DNA of 64,000 nucleotides from NCBI GenBank assembly GCA_015056055.1, contig SVHC01000006.1:1-64000 (forward strand). The letters are read 5' to 3'. Numbering within the stretch: the first letter of the stretch is position 1; every line of letters starts with the position of its first letter. The notes under the pieces were generated by a model, which had not been told where the DNA came from, did no database searches, and worked only from the letters and a program-made list of their open reading frames with translations. The translations under genes were made by a program, and so were the position numbers. This document shows positions 8,435-18,274 of this stretch, piece after piece. The DNA is from Clostridiales bacterium (GTDB taxonomy: Bacteria > Bacillota > Clostridia > Christensenellales > Aristaeellaceae).

Positions 8435-9208
8435 ATGGGAAAGAAAATCGACAAACTGGCAGGCATCCTTTTTGGGACACTGTGCAGCCATGCTTACTAC
8501 ATGACAATGACAAAAAATCTCTGGCTTTCTCTGATTCTGACGTCCGTCACAATGGTTGCGCTGCGCAGAATCCTGAAAACCGTTCTGCGCGTGCGAAAAA
8601 GCGCCGGGAAACGCAGTCTGCGCGCAAGGCGGCAGAGGGCACAGAAAAAGATGGATACATGGCTGACCGCAGAAGAAAGCGCGGCATCCTGCGACATTGC
8701 GCATCTGCTTTCGCTTGCCTATCCGGAGGAAATCGCCTTTATAAACGCAAGCGCCGTCCATCGCAGAACAGGCAAAGCCATTCCGCTTGTATTTCTTCCG
8801 CGCCGCACGCCGCTCGGGGATGATGACGTGCTCTCCGCCTGGAAAGCGCACCGCGGATGCGATTATGTGATCCTTGCATCCACCGCGCCTGCCGGAAGCA
8901 TCACCTGCGCAGGTCGCCTTGCTTCGCCGCGCGTAATTATCGCCGACAGAAATCTTCTGGAAAAGCTTTCCGTGCGCCATCCGGAAGTGCTGCCGGACGA
9001 ACCCGAATTGTCCAAAGAGCGCGCTCGCCCTTCGCTTGCCCGCCTTACGGACAAAAAAAAAGCGCCCCGATACCTTACGTACGGTGCGCTCATGTTCGTA
9101 TTTTATCTTTTGCTCGGGGCGCATGCCTATCTCGGCGCGGCATGCATCATGCTCTTTCTTGCAGGTGCGGGCTTTCACAGCGCCGCAGCTCCGGAAAGGC
9201 TGCTTTAG
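8435..9208 (+). CDS. Membrane protein of unknown function with a nuclease-like middle region
   Basis: This is a predicted 257-residue protein that I do not recognise firmly. It has a hydrophobic N-terminal segment (KLAGILFGTLCSHAYYM, then NLWLSLILTSVTMVAL), a basic linker and a soluble middle region. Two hydrophobic stretches lie near the C terminus (YGALMFVFYLLLGAHAYLGA, CIMLFLAGAGF). The middle part, ending SPRVIIADRNLLEKL, faintly resembles Mrr-type restriction-endonuclease folds, but I cannot point to a complete active site. The start is uncertain: ATG 8435 or ATG 8408, neither with a strong ribosome site. It is the only rightward gene in this leftward housekeeping block. Confidence 0.6.
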   Translation: MGKKIDKLAGILFGTLCSHAYYMTMTKNLWLSLILTSVTMVALRRILKTVLRVRKSAGKRSLRARRQRAQKKMDTWLTAEESAASCDIAHLLSLAYPEEIAFINASAVHRRTGKAIPLVFLPRRTPLGDDDVLSAWKAHRGCDYVILASTAPAGSITCAGRLASPRVIIADRNLLEKLSVRHPEVLPDEPELSKERARPSLARLTDKKKAPRYLTYGALMFVFYLLLGAHAYLGAACIMLFLAGAGFHSAAAPERLL

Positions 9209-9233
9209 GTTTGCTTCCCCGTCCACAAGGGCG

Positions 9234-9533
9234 TCAGCCCAGCTTATCGATATCGATTTTGGAATCCTTGCGTGCCTTGCGGTAAATCACAAAACGGCTG
9301 CCGATGATCTGCACCGACTCGGCATGCACGCGCTCGCACAGGGCTTCACAGGCCTCGCGGGCGTTTACATAGGGTGCATTGCGCTGCACATCAACCTTGA
9401 TCAGCTCACGTGCCTCCAGTACATCCCAGGTCTGCTTTACAAGATTATCGTTCACGCCATCCTTGCCGATGTGCACAACAGGTTCCAAGGTATTTGCCAT
9501 GGAACGGAGAGCTGCTCTCTGCTTGGTAGTCAC
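9234..9533 (-). CDS. yhbY: YhbY-family CRM-domain RNA-binding protein
   Basis: This 99-residue single CRM-domain protein begins VTTKQRAALRSMANTLEP and continues with VVHIGKDGVNDNLV, DVLEARELIKV and IIGSRFVIYRK, all family hallmarks. YhbY binds pre-50S ribosomal RNA. I chose GTG at 9533, which has AGGGGG nine bases upstream. A TTG at 9557 opens the same frame but has no ribosome site. It follows obgE by 32 nt, a frequent pairing. Confidence 0.9.
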   Translation of the reverse strand: MTTKQRAALRSMANTLEPVVHIGKDGVNDNLVKQTWDVLEARELIKVDVQRNAPYVNAREACEALCERVHAESVQIIGSRFVIYRKARKDSKIDIDKLG

Positions 9534-9565
9534 GGTATTATATCCCCCTGTTTTCAATTCAAAAA

Positions 9566-10825
<1,260 letters not shown>

Positions 10826-11020
10826 TTATCTCTCCCTGTTCCCGCCGCCTGCCGTGCCAATAAGGCGCGCTGCCGGATTGACTTCCGGCACCGGCGCGCA
10901 GAATACATTTTCAGCCGTTTTCTTCGTCATGCTTCACGCCATCCTGTCATCCGGCGGCAAAGCACACTATTTCCATTGTACCAGATTGAAAGCGCAAAAA
11001 AAATGCTTTTCTTGTTATTT

Positions 11021-11296
11021 TTATCTTGATAACGCAGTCAGCCGCGCCCTTGCATTGCCGTGTTTTTCCACCTGATAGACTCCGATCAGATTGCCCGTCT
11101 GCGCACGCCGCAGAGCTCCCATTACAGCCGGCGCATCCTGCATATTGAACCGCACGGAAAGTCCGCATCCCACGGCCACGTCGCGCGGCGTTGAAACCAC
11201 ATGCACATTCTGAACCCCTTCGCGCCTGAGCTGCTGTTCAAACCGCAATACCTGCTGCCGCGACCGGAACGCCGCGATACCGTAAGTTTCATCCAT
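11021..11296 (-). CDS. DUF3343 putative Se/S carrier protein
   Basis: This 91-residue protein matches the DUF3343 pattern of a short alpha/beta fold with a conserved GCG. Here it is in AVGCGLSVRF, and this Cys is predicted in the family to carry sulfur or selenium. The start ATG at 11296 has GAGGAGG eight bases upstream, although the frame is open further. The divergent neighbour is a cysteine-desulfurase-like enzyme, and these two families often travel together. A joint sulfur or selenium delivery role is inferred. No selD, selA or yqeB/yqeC gene is in the window. Confidence 0.82.
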   Translation of the reverse strand: MDETYGIAAFRSRQQVLRFEQQLRREGVQNVHVVSTPRDVAVGCGLSVRFNMQDAPAVMGALRRAQTGNLIGVYQVEKHGNARARLTALSR

Positions 11297-11385
11297 ATTC
11301 CATTCCTCCTCATGCAATCGCACATGGCGCGCCTGCTTCATACTATACGCTATACGCGCCCAATCCTGTGAATGGAGGGATCCGA

Positions 11386-12546
11386 TTGGAAATCTATCTT
11401 GACAACGCCGCCACCAGCCATCCGAAACCCGAGTGTGTGACCCGGGCCGTAGAAGAGGCGCTGACAACTTTCAATGCCAATCCCGGCCGTGCCGGGCATG
11501 ACCGCGCACTGGCGGCAGGGCGCATTGTTTTAGGTGCGCGCGAAGCGCTGGCAAATGTGCTGGATGCAGACGATGCATTTTCGGTTGTCCACACTTTCAA
11601 CTGCACGGACGCATTGAATCTGGCAATCAAAGGCTGCCTGAAAACGGGCGATCATGTGGTGAGCACCATGCTGGAGCACAACAGCATCCTGCGCGTGCTT
11701 ATGGAGAAAAAGCAGCGCGGCGAAATCGACGTAACGCTTGTCAGACCGCGCGGCTGGTTTATTGACCCCAAGGATATCCGATCTGCCCTGCGCAGAAATA
11801 CCCGCCTGATCGCAGTAACGCATGCCTCCAACGTAACCGGAGCCGTGCAGCCCGTGCGCGAAATCTGCTCCCTTGCCCATGAAAAGGGCATACTCAGCCT
11901 GGTGGACGGCGCGCAGTATCTGGGAACTTCTCCCGTAAGCGTCCAAAGTCTGAAATGCAGCCTGTACGCCTTCCCCGGCCATAAATCCCTGCTCGGTCCT
12001 GCCGGAACCGGAGGATTGTACATAGCCCCCGGCATATCCCTTGCCACCCTGCGCGAGGGCGGAACCGGTTCTGTTTCGGACTCCATGCTGCAGCCGCCGG
12101 ACGCACCCGAACGCTACGAAGCCGGAACCGTGAATCTCCCGGGCATTGCAGGTCTGCGCGCGGGCGCGGAGTATGCTGCGAAAAATCTTTCGCTCATCCG
12201 CGCGCGGGAAGGCATTCTTTCTGATATGCTGTACAGCGGAGCAAAAAACATTCCGGGGATAACCCTTTATTCTCCTCCGGAAGCAGTCTCCCGCGCGGGC
12301 ATCGTAACCCTGAATCTGGGCGACATGAGCAGTTCCGAGCTTGCCGACGCGCTGAACCGCGCCGGAATCCTCACTCGCGGCGGCCTGCACTGCGCACCCG
12401 GCGCGCATGAAGTTCTGGGAACGCTGCAACGCGGAAGCGTACGCCTGAGCGTAGGGCATGCCACGCGTCCGGATGAAATCGAATATACGCTGCGCACGCT
12501 GTATTATCTTTCCCACGGGCTGGATATATCCCGCACGCGCACGTAA
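11386..12546 (+). CDS. Cysteine desulfurase-like class V aminotransferase
   Basis: This 386-residue PLP enzyme of the NifS/SufS-like group (TIGR01977-type) begins IYLDNAATSHPKPE. The PLP-binding lysine is in FPGHKSLLGPAGTGGLYI. The likely persulfide cysteine is in the loop RGGLHCAPGAHEVLGT. The start is TTG at 11386, set by GGAGGG six bases upstream, and GTG at 11368 is less likely. It is divergent from the DUF3343 gene with about 90 bp between them. It probably mobilises S or Se from cysteine or selenocysteine. The acceptor is unknown. Confidence 0.9.
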   Translation: MEIYLDNAATSHPKPECVTRAVEEALTTFNANPGRAGHDRALAAGRIVLGAREALANVLDADDAFSVVHTFNCTDALNLAIKGCLKTGDHVVSTMLEHNSILRVLMEKKQRGEIDVTLVRPRGWFIDPKDIRSALRRNTRLIAVTHASNVTGAVQPVREICSLAHEKGILSLVDGAQYLGTSPVSVQSLKCSLYAFPGHKSLLGPAGTGGLYIAPGISLATLREGGTGSVSDSMLQPPDAPERYEAGTVNLPGIAGLRAGAEYAAKNLSLIRAREGILSDMLYSGAKNIPGITLYSPPEAVSRAGIVTLNLGDMSSSELADALNRAGILTRGGLHCAPGAHEVLGTLQRGSVRLSVGHATRPDEIEYTLRTLYYLSHGLDISRTRT

Positions 12547-12701
12547 CTTTTCTCCGCTTTCCAAAAACTATCCTTTTCATCACATAGATGTCATACTCCT
12601 TTTGTATAATTATAGCGTGGAAAAGTATTACAAGACTCACCTGTCCTTTATTCATATTTTTCACTTATCGCAAATTGACCCGTGATGGAAAGGAGCCTTT
12701 T

Positions 12702-15700
12702 ATGCTGGAACTCAAAGGGATAAAAAAAGACTACCCCATGGGCGACGGTATCGTCCATGCCCTTAAGGGAATTGACCTGCAATTCCGCAAAAACGAATTT
12801 GTTGCCATTCTCGGCCCCTCCGGCTGCGGCAAGACCACCATGCTCAACATTATCGGCGGTCTGGACCAATACACCGAAGGCGATCTCATCATCAACGGTA
12901 CCTCCACCAAGCACTATAAGGACCGCGACTGGGACGCATACCGAAACCACTCCATCGGCTTTGTATTCCAGAGCTACAATCTGATTCCGCACCAGTCGGT
13001 TCTGCAGAACGTGGAACTCGCACTGACGCTTTCCGGCGTATCCAAATCCGAGCGCCGCAAGCGCGCCATCAAGGTGCTGGAAGATGTGGGGCTCGGCAAT
13101 CAGCTGAGGAAGAAGCCTGCCCAGATGTCCGGCGGTCAGATGCAGCGCGTGGCAATCGCCCGCGCGCTGGTAAACAACCCCGATATTATTCTGGCGGACG
13201 AGCCCACCGGCGCACTGGATACCGAAACCAGCGTGCAGGTCATGGATATTCTCAAGGAAGTCGCCAAGGACCGTCTGGTCATCATGGTAACGCACAATCC
13301 CGATCTTGCGGAAAAGTATGCCACCCGCATCATCCGCATGCTGGACGGCGTGATCACCAGCGATTCCATGCCCCTGACCGCCGCCGAATCTGCCGAGTTT
13401 GAAAAGCAGGAAAAAGAAGCCCGCGCGGCACGGCTCGCCAAGACCAAAAAGGAAAAGAAGCCCTCCATGTCCTGGGCCACCTCCTTCGGCCTGAGCCTTA
13501 AAAACCTGATCAGCAAAAAGAGCCGCACGCTTCTGACCTCCTTTGCAGGCTCCATCGGTATCATCGGTATCGCGCTGATTTTCGCCGTATCCAACGGTAT
13601 GACTACCTATATCAATACCGTGCAGGAAGATACCCTTTCCTCCTACCCGCTGACATTGCAGGCCAGCGAAATGAGCATGGGCTCCCTGATGGCCGCATTC
13701 ATCGGCAACGCCATATCCGGCGAGCCGCATGAAAACGACGCGGTTTATGAGAAGACCATGGTCTATGATCTGGTCAATGCACTGGGTTCCATGGAAGAAA
13801 CCACCAACGACCTTAAATCCTTCAAAACATATCTCGACAATGCAATCGCGGATTCCGAAAGCGAACTGCACCACGCCATCAACGGTGTGCAGTACACGTA
13901 TCAGCTGCCCCTGACGGTCTACACGCAGAATGTGGACGGCGATATTATTCAGGCCGACTCTCAGGTGCTGACGCAGGAATTGATGCTGGAATTCATGGGC
14001 ATGGATCTTTCCGCCATGATGGACATCTCCTCCACCTACGGAATGGACCCCTCCAGCATGTCCGGCATGATGGGCGGCGGAATGGGCGGCTCGGTCGTGC
14101 TGTGGCAGGAAATGCTCACCGGCACGAACGGCGAAACCATCAATCCGCTGCTGGAAAAACAGTATGACCTGATCTATGGTTCCTGGCCCAACGATTACAA
14201 CGAAGTTGTGGTCGTCGTGGATGAAAAGAACGAAATTGCGGATATGACGCTCTACGCCATGGGTCTGAAGCCCAAGTCCGAAATCGAAGCGCTGGCAAAC
14301 GCCGCCTTTGAGCAGAGCGGCATCGAGGTTTCCGATGAAAAGTGGAGTTATAAGGACATCTGCGGTCTGACCTTCCGCGTGGTGCTCCCCTCCGGCAGCT
14401 ATACGCTGGACGAAGCCACCGGTACCTGGACCAATCTGCAGGATACGCAGGCAGGTCTGCGCTACCTGTATGACAATGGCCTTGACCTCAAGATCACCGG
14501 TATTATCCGTCCCAATGAGGAAGCCGTTTCCGGCATGCTCAGCGGCACCATCTGCTACACCTCCGCCCTTACGGAGCACATCATTGCCGCCGCGCAGGAA
14601 TCCCCCGCAGTCATCGCGCAGCAGGCTGACCCCGCCACCGATATCTTCACCGGCCTGCCCTTCCGCGAGACCACCGGTTCCATGAGCGATGCGGACAAGG
14701 CCGCTGACTTCACTGCATTTATTGCCACGCTGGATGAAAAATCCAAGGCAGACACCTACATTCAGATCATGTCCATCCCCACGCAGGAGCAGGTGGACCG
14801 GATTATTGAACAGCAGCTTTCTGCCCTGACCCGTCAGGATATCGAAACCATGATGGTCGAAGCCATGAACGGTCAGGTAAACATCAGCGCAGACGAAATG
14901 CTGCAATATATCGGCGACATGACGGATGACGAGCTCTATGCCCTTGTTGCCCAGATGATGGGCGAACAGGTAAAAGCCCAGTACAGCGAACAGGTAAAAG
15001 CTCAGATGTCTGCCATGGACAATGCCACGCTCGCCATGGCGCTCGATCTGGCAATGCCTGCCGCCACGCCGGAGCAGATTTCCGCAAAGGCCGCCATGTA
15101 TGCCCAGAATGCCGCAAACATCCCGCAGGAACAGCTGGATGCCCTGACGCAGGAAGCACTCTCCGCCATGTCCCGCGAGGAAATGGAAGCCTTCATTCTG
15201 CCCGCCATGGCAGCGCAGATGAATGTTCCCGCAGAGCAGGCTGCCACGCTGGCTCCCATGCTTGCCGCCATGAGCGATGATGATCTGCGCGCACAGCTCG
15301 CTCCCGGTATTCAGGAAAAGATCAAGCAGGAAGCCGCTGCAAAACTCGCAGCCATGTCCGAAGAAGAAATGTGCGCCGCTCTGGAAGCCGTTCAGCCGCC
15401 CTTTACCGAGGCGCAGATGGCAGCCTACCATGACGAAGTGCTGCATTTCTCCGAATCCACCTATGAAGACAATCTGATCACCCTCGGCTGCGTGGATCTC
15501 GACAGCCCCGCTTCCATCAACATCTACGCTTCCTCCTTCGAGGAAAAAGACCTGATCGAAGACGCAATCACCGACTACAACGATTCCGTGGATGAAATCC
15601 ACCAGATCCGCTATATCGACTATGTCGGTCTGATGATGTCCTCCGTGACCTCCATCATCAACGCTATCACCTACGTACTGATCGCATTCGTTGCCATCTC

Positions 15701-16070
15701 GCTGGTGGTATCTTCCATCATGATCGGCGTGATCACCCTGATCTCCGTTCAGGAGCGCACCAAGGAAATCGGCATCCTGCGTGCCATCGGCGCATCCAAG
15801 CGCAACGTAAGCAGCATGTTCAATGCCGAAACCATTATGATCGGCTTTGCCTCCGGTGTAATCGGCGTATGCACGACATGGCTTCTGTGCATCCCGATCA
15901 ATGCCATTATCTTTGCACTGACGGGCATTGCCGGTCTGGAAGCTTACCTCCCCGTGGAAATCGCCCTGATTCTGGTAGCGATCAGCGTGATCCTGACCTC
16001 CTTCGCAGGCGTTGTTCCCGCAAAGTCCGCCGCGAAGAAAGACCCCGTCGTCGCACTCAGAACCGAATAG
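12702..16070 (+). CDS. ABC transporter, fused ATPase and FtsX-type permease with a very large extracellular insert
   Basis: This 1122-residue protein has an N-terminal ATPase (Walker A GPSGCGKTT at 38-46, signature MSGGQMQR, Walker B IILADEPTGALD), a charged linker, then a MacB/FtsX-like permease. One transmembrane segment (SIGIIGIALIFAVSNGM) lies near residue 285 and three more are at the C terminus with the conserved ERTKEIGILRAIGASKRNV. Between them lies an extracellular region of about 680 residues. Its later half is Met/Ala-rich and helical, with recurring motifs such as LAAMSEEEMCAALE and LSAMSREEMEAF. The start ATG has AAGGAG upstream. Substrate unknown. A mechanotransmission or lipid/peptide export role is possible. 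Confidence 0.9.
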   Translation: MLELKGIKKDYPMGDGIVHALKGIDLQFRKNEFVAILGPSGCGKTTMLNIIGGLDQYTEGDLIINGTSTKHYKDRDWDAYRNHSIGFVFQSYNLIPHQSVLQNVELALTLSGVSKSERRKRAIKVLEDVGLGNQLRKKPAQMSGGQMQRVAIARALVNNPDIILADEPTGALDTETSVQVMDILKEVAKDRLVIMVTHNPDLAEKYATRIIRMLDGVITSDSMPLTAAESAEFEKQEKEARAARLAKTKKEKKPSMSWATSFGLSLKNLISKKSRTLLTSFAGSIGIIGIALIFAVSNGMTTYINTVQEDTLSSYPLTLQASEMSMGSLMAAFIGNAISGEPHENDAVYEKTMVYDLVNALGSMEETTNDLKSFKTYLDNAIADSESELHHAINGVQYTYQLPLTVYTQNVDGDIIQADSQVLTQELMLEFMGMDLSAMMDISSTYGMDPSSMSGMMGGGMGGSVVLWQEMLTGTNGETINPLLEKQYDLIYGSWPNDYNEVVVVVDEKNEIADMTLYAMGLKPKSEIEALANAAFEQSGIEVSDEKWSYKDICGLTFRVVLPSGSYTLDEATGTWTNLQDTQAGLRYLYDNGLDLKITGIIRPNEEAVSGMLSGTICYTSALTEHIIAAAQESPAVIAQQADPATDIFTGLPFRETTGSMSDADKAADFTAFIATLDEKSKADTYIQIMSIPTQEQVDRIIEQQLSALTRQDIETMMVEAMNGQVNISADEMLQYIGDMTDDELYALVAQMMGEQVKAQYSEQVKAQMSAMDNATLAMALDLAMPAATPEQISAKAAMYAQNAANIPQEQLDALTQEALSAMSREEMEAFILPAMAAQMNVPAEQAATLAPMLAAMSDDDLRAQLAPGIQEKIKQEAAAKLAAMSEEEMCAALEAVQPPFTEAQMAAYHDEVLHFSESTYEDNLITLGCVDLDSPASINIYASSFEEKDLIEDAITDYNDSVDEIHQIRYIDYVGLMMSSVTSIINAITYVLIAFVAISLVVSSIMIGVITLISVQERTKEIGILRAIGASKRNVSSMFNAETIMIGFASGVIGVCTTWLLCIPINAIIFALTGIAGLEAYLPVEIALILVAISVILTSFAGVVPAKSAAKKDPVVALRTE

Positions 16071-16084
16071 TATTCTTACTCCAC

Positions 16085-16118
16085 AAAGCGCCCGCAGCGA
16101 TGCAGGCGCTTTTCTTTT
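16085..16118 (+). terminator. Terminator of the ABC transporter gene
   Basis: An 8-bp stem AAAGCGCC/GGCGCTTT with a 12-nt loop is followed by TCTTTT, 14 nt after the stop codon. Confidence 0.8.
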
Positions 16119-16124
16119 AGGAAA

Positions 16125-16186
16125 TCTCTCCCTCAGTCATCTTCGGCTTGGCCTTGATGACAGCCGCAGGCTGACTGAGGGAGAGA
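16125..16186. repeat. Intergenic palindromic repeat with 15-bp perfect arms
   Basis: TCTCTCCCTCAGTCA at 16125-16139 is exactly complementary to 16172-16186. The interior is rich in short palindromes. The CTCCCTCAGTCA type of sequence recurs between genes in many Clostridia as a REP/MITE-like element. A smaller palindrome (TATCTCTC with GAGAGATA, 16201-16224) follows directly. It may double as a terminator or RNA stability element. Confidence 0.7.
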
Positions 16187-16254
16187 CCGTTCCCTTCAGG
16201 TATCTCTCTGATGCGTGAGAGATATACTGTGCAAACAAACTCTCGCCCCAGTAG

Positions 16255-16435
16255 CCAGTCATTCCAGTCATTCTGGTCATACATGCCGACCGGAATGACC
16301 GGGAATGCAAACAGGCAGCCTGTGTTGATAGTATATACTCTTATATATTATATATATATAAGAGGGAGGGGATTCCGTGCTGTCAGCAGTGAAGGAATGA
16401 AGTTTATGACTGAAATGACTGGAATGACTGATGAC
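16255..16435. repeat. Nested inverted repeat region
   Basis: A 26-nt arm at 16255-16280 (core CAGTCATTCCAGTCATT) recurs inverted near 16406-16435 with about four mismatches. Between the arms lies an AT hairpin with 11-bp arms, CTCTTATATAT at 16338-16348 and ATATATAAGAG at 16354-16364. Each outer arm is itself a run of GTCATTC/TGACTGG units. I see no gene. It could be a small MITE-like element or a large regulatory hairpin. Confidence 0.55.
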
Positions 16436-16537
16436 CACACCCCGCTTTTTCCGTATTTCCCGCATCCTTCGAATATGTTCTTTCCGCACAATTTCCGGCA
16501 TAAAAATTGCACGCGGCGTCAATTTCAAAAATGCGCC

Positions 16538-16597
16538 AAAATGACATTTCAGACACGAAAATGTATAATTCAGACGCCAAAATGTATCTTTCAGCGC
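16538..16597. repeat. Three imperfect tandem repeats of about 20 nt
   Basis: Units beginning AAAATG at 16538, 16558 and 16579 share AAAATGtAt--TTCAG. They lie upstream of the NfeD gene. The rest of the 600-bp gap (16071-16671) holds the terminator and palindromes described separately, and no convincing gene. Confidence 0.5.
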
Positions 16598-16671
16598 AAA
16601 TCCCTTCCATTTCATCTTCCAATGTGCTATACTTATCCCATCAAGAGTAAAGAAAGGAGGAACTTAATATT

Positions 16672-17169
16672 ATGGATATTCTTTCCCAGATCATCGTGGA
16701 CAACACGCTTGCCGTAGTGCTGCTGGTGGTTGGATTCATTCTCATGTGTATTGAGATGTACATTCCCGGCTTCGGCGTCTTCGGCACCCTCGGCGGCGTC
16801 ATGCTTATCGGAGGTATCGTCGCCACGAAGCCCACGCCTTTGCAGGCGCTGATCATGGTCGTGGTAATCGTTGCGCTTCTGTGCATCGTATTGTCCCTCT
16901 CCATCCATTCCGCATCCAAGGGGCGGCTTTCCAAATCAAAGCTTGTCCTTAAGGAAGTCAGTGTGGAACGCTCTGCTGTGGAGGATATGGAGTATTTCAT
17001 CGGCAAGGACGGCGTTTCGCTCACCGTTCTGCGTCCCGCAGGCATGGCGGAATTTGAGGGTGTAAAGCTCAATGTCGTTTCCGATGGTGAATTCATCCCC
17101 GCAGGTGCGCATGTATCTGTTGCCCGCGTGGACGGCAACCGCATCGTAGTGCAGAAAAAGTCCGCATAA
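16672..17169 (+). CDS. NfeD-family membrane protein
   Basis: This 165-residue protein has three N-terminal hydrophobic segments (VVLLVVGFILMCIEMYIPGF with the family EMYIPGFG motif, then VMLIGGIVA, and LIMVVVIVALLCIVLSLSI). A C-terminal OB-like beta domain follows (about 100-165, ending SVARVDGNRIVVQKK). NfeD proteins partner SPFH proteins, and floA is next, 45 nt downstream. The start has AAAGGAGG. It probably acts with FloA in membrane microdomain organisation. Confidence 0.9.
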   Translation: MDILSQIIVDNTLAVVLLVVGFILMCIEMYIPGFGVFGTLGGVMLIGGIVATKPTPLQALIMVVVIVALLCIVLSLSIHSASKGRLSKSKLVLKEVSVERSAVEDMEYFIGKDGVSLTVLRPAGMAEFEGVKLNVVSDGEFIPAGAHVSVARVDGNRIVVQKKSA

Positions 17170-17214
17170 ACACATCATTCATTAAAAACAATAATATAAA
17201 GGAGCGTTTGAACT

Positions 17215-18198
17215 ATGGAAAGCATCATTCTCGTTCTTGTAGTAGCCGTGCTGCTCATCGTGTTCCTTTCGATTTTCCTCTCGTTTGTTCCCCTGGGACT
17301 GTGGATTTCGGCCATCGCATCCGGCGCGCATGTAAGCATCTCCACGCTGATCGGTATGCGCCTGCGCCACATTCCCCCGGCCCGCATCGTTCGCCCCTAC
17401 ATTCAGGCAACCAAGGCAGGCCTTCAGATCAACATGAGCGAAATGGAAACGCACTTCCTGGCCGGCGGTAACGTTGAGCGCGTTATCAATGCGCTGATCG
17501 CCGCACAGGCCGCACAGATTCCGCTGGAATTTGCATCCACCCGCGCCATCGACCTGGCAGGCCGCGATGTTCTGCAGGCTGTTCAGATGAGCGTTAACCC
17601 GAAGGTCATCGAAACCCCGATCGTTGCAGCCATCGCCAAGGACGGCATTGAGCTGCGCGCCAAGGCCCGCGTAACCGTTCGCGCCAACATCGAGCGCCTC
17701 ATCGGCGGCGCCGGCGAAGAAACCATTATCGCCCGCGTAGGTGAAGGTATCGTTACCACCGTAGGTTCCGCACAGACTCACAAGGAAGTTCTGGAAAACC
17801 CGGACCGTATCAGCCAGACAGTTCTCGCCAAGGGTCTGGACGCCGGTACCGCATACGAAATTCTCTCCATTGACATTGCAGACGTGGATGTAGGCCGCAA
17901 CGTCGGCGCACAGCTGCAGATGGATCAGGCAGAAGCCGACCGCCGCATTGCTCAGGCCAAGGCCGAAGAACGCCGCGCAATGGCAGTTGCAAAGGAACAG
18001 GAAATGATCGCAGCCGTTCAGGAAATGCGCGCCAAGGTCGTTCAGGCCGAAGCAGAAGTTCCCATGGCAATGGCAGCCGCACTGCGCGAAGGCAAGCTGG
18101 GCGTAATGGATTACTACCAGATGCAGAACGTAATTTCCGACACCCGCATGCGCGAATCCATCGCAGGCGAAACCAAGGCCACTACCGAAGAAAAGTAA
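17215..18198 (+). CDS. floA: Flotillin-like protein FloA
   Basis: This 327-residue SPFH protein matches FloA along its length. An N-terminal membrane anchor ([20 protein letters not shown]) precedes [16 protein letters not shown] and the SPFH core (about 60-200), including [15 protein letters not shown] and [15 protein letters not shown]. An Ala/Glu-rich coiled coil at about 235-290 ([20 protein letters not shown]) follows. FloA scaffolds ordered membrane domains. The ribosome site is AAGGAGCG. It sits in an nfeD-floA operon as in Bacillus yqeZ-yqfA. Confidence 0.96.
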   Translation: MESIILVLVVAVLLIVFLSIFLSFVPLGLWISAIASGAHVSISTLIGMRLRHIPPARIVRPYIQATKAGLQINMSEMETHFLAGGNVERVINALIAAQAAQIPLEFASTRAIDLAGRDVLQAVQMSVNPKVIETPIVAAIAKDGIELRAKARVTVRANIERLIGGAGEETIIARVGEGIVTTVGSAQTHKEVLENPDRISQTVLAKGLDAGTAYEILSIDIADVDVGRNVGAQLQMDQAEADRRIAQAKAEERRAMAVAKEQEMIAAVQEMRAKVVQAEAEVPMAMAAALREGKLGVMDYYQMQNVISDTRMRESIAGETKATTEEK

Positions 18199-18223
18199 TC
18201 ATCGAAAATAGCTTGACTTTCTT

Positions 18224-18249
18224 GCCGCTCCGTATCCACGCGGAGCGGC
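18224..18249 (+). other. GC-rich hairpin between floA and the next gene
   Basis: A 9-bp perfect stem GCCGCTCCG/CGGAGCGGC with an 8-nt loop. No T run follows, so it is more likely an mRNA stability or processing hairpin than a terminator. The ribosome site of the next gene begins about 14 nt later. Confidence 0.55.
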
Positions 18250-18274
18250 TCACCCCCATGAAAGGAGGTGCCCA

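Noticed and set aside
12648-15602. 984-codon frame antisense to the ABC transporter gene
   Set aside because: Mirror of a codon-biased gene. The protein is low-complexity Gly/His-rich with no domain.
16211-16717. Rightward 168-codon frame before the NfeD gene
   Set aside because: It crosses the inverted and tandem repeats, has no RBS and overlaps the NfeD start.
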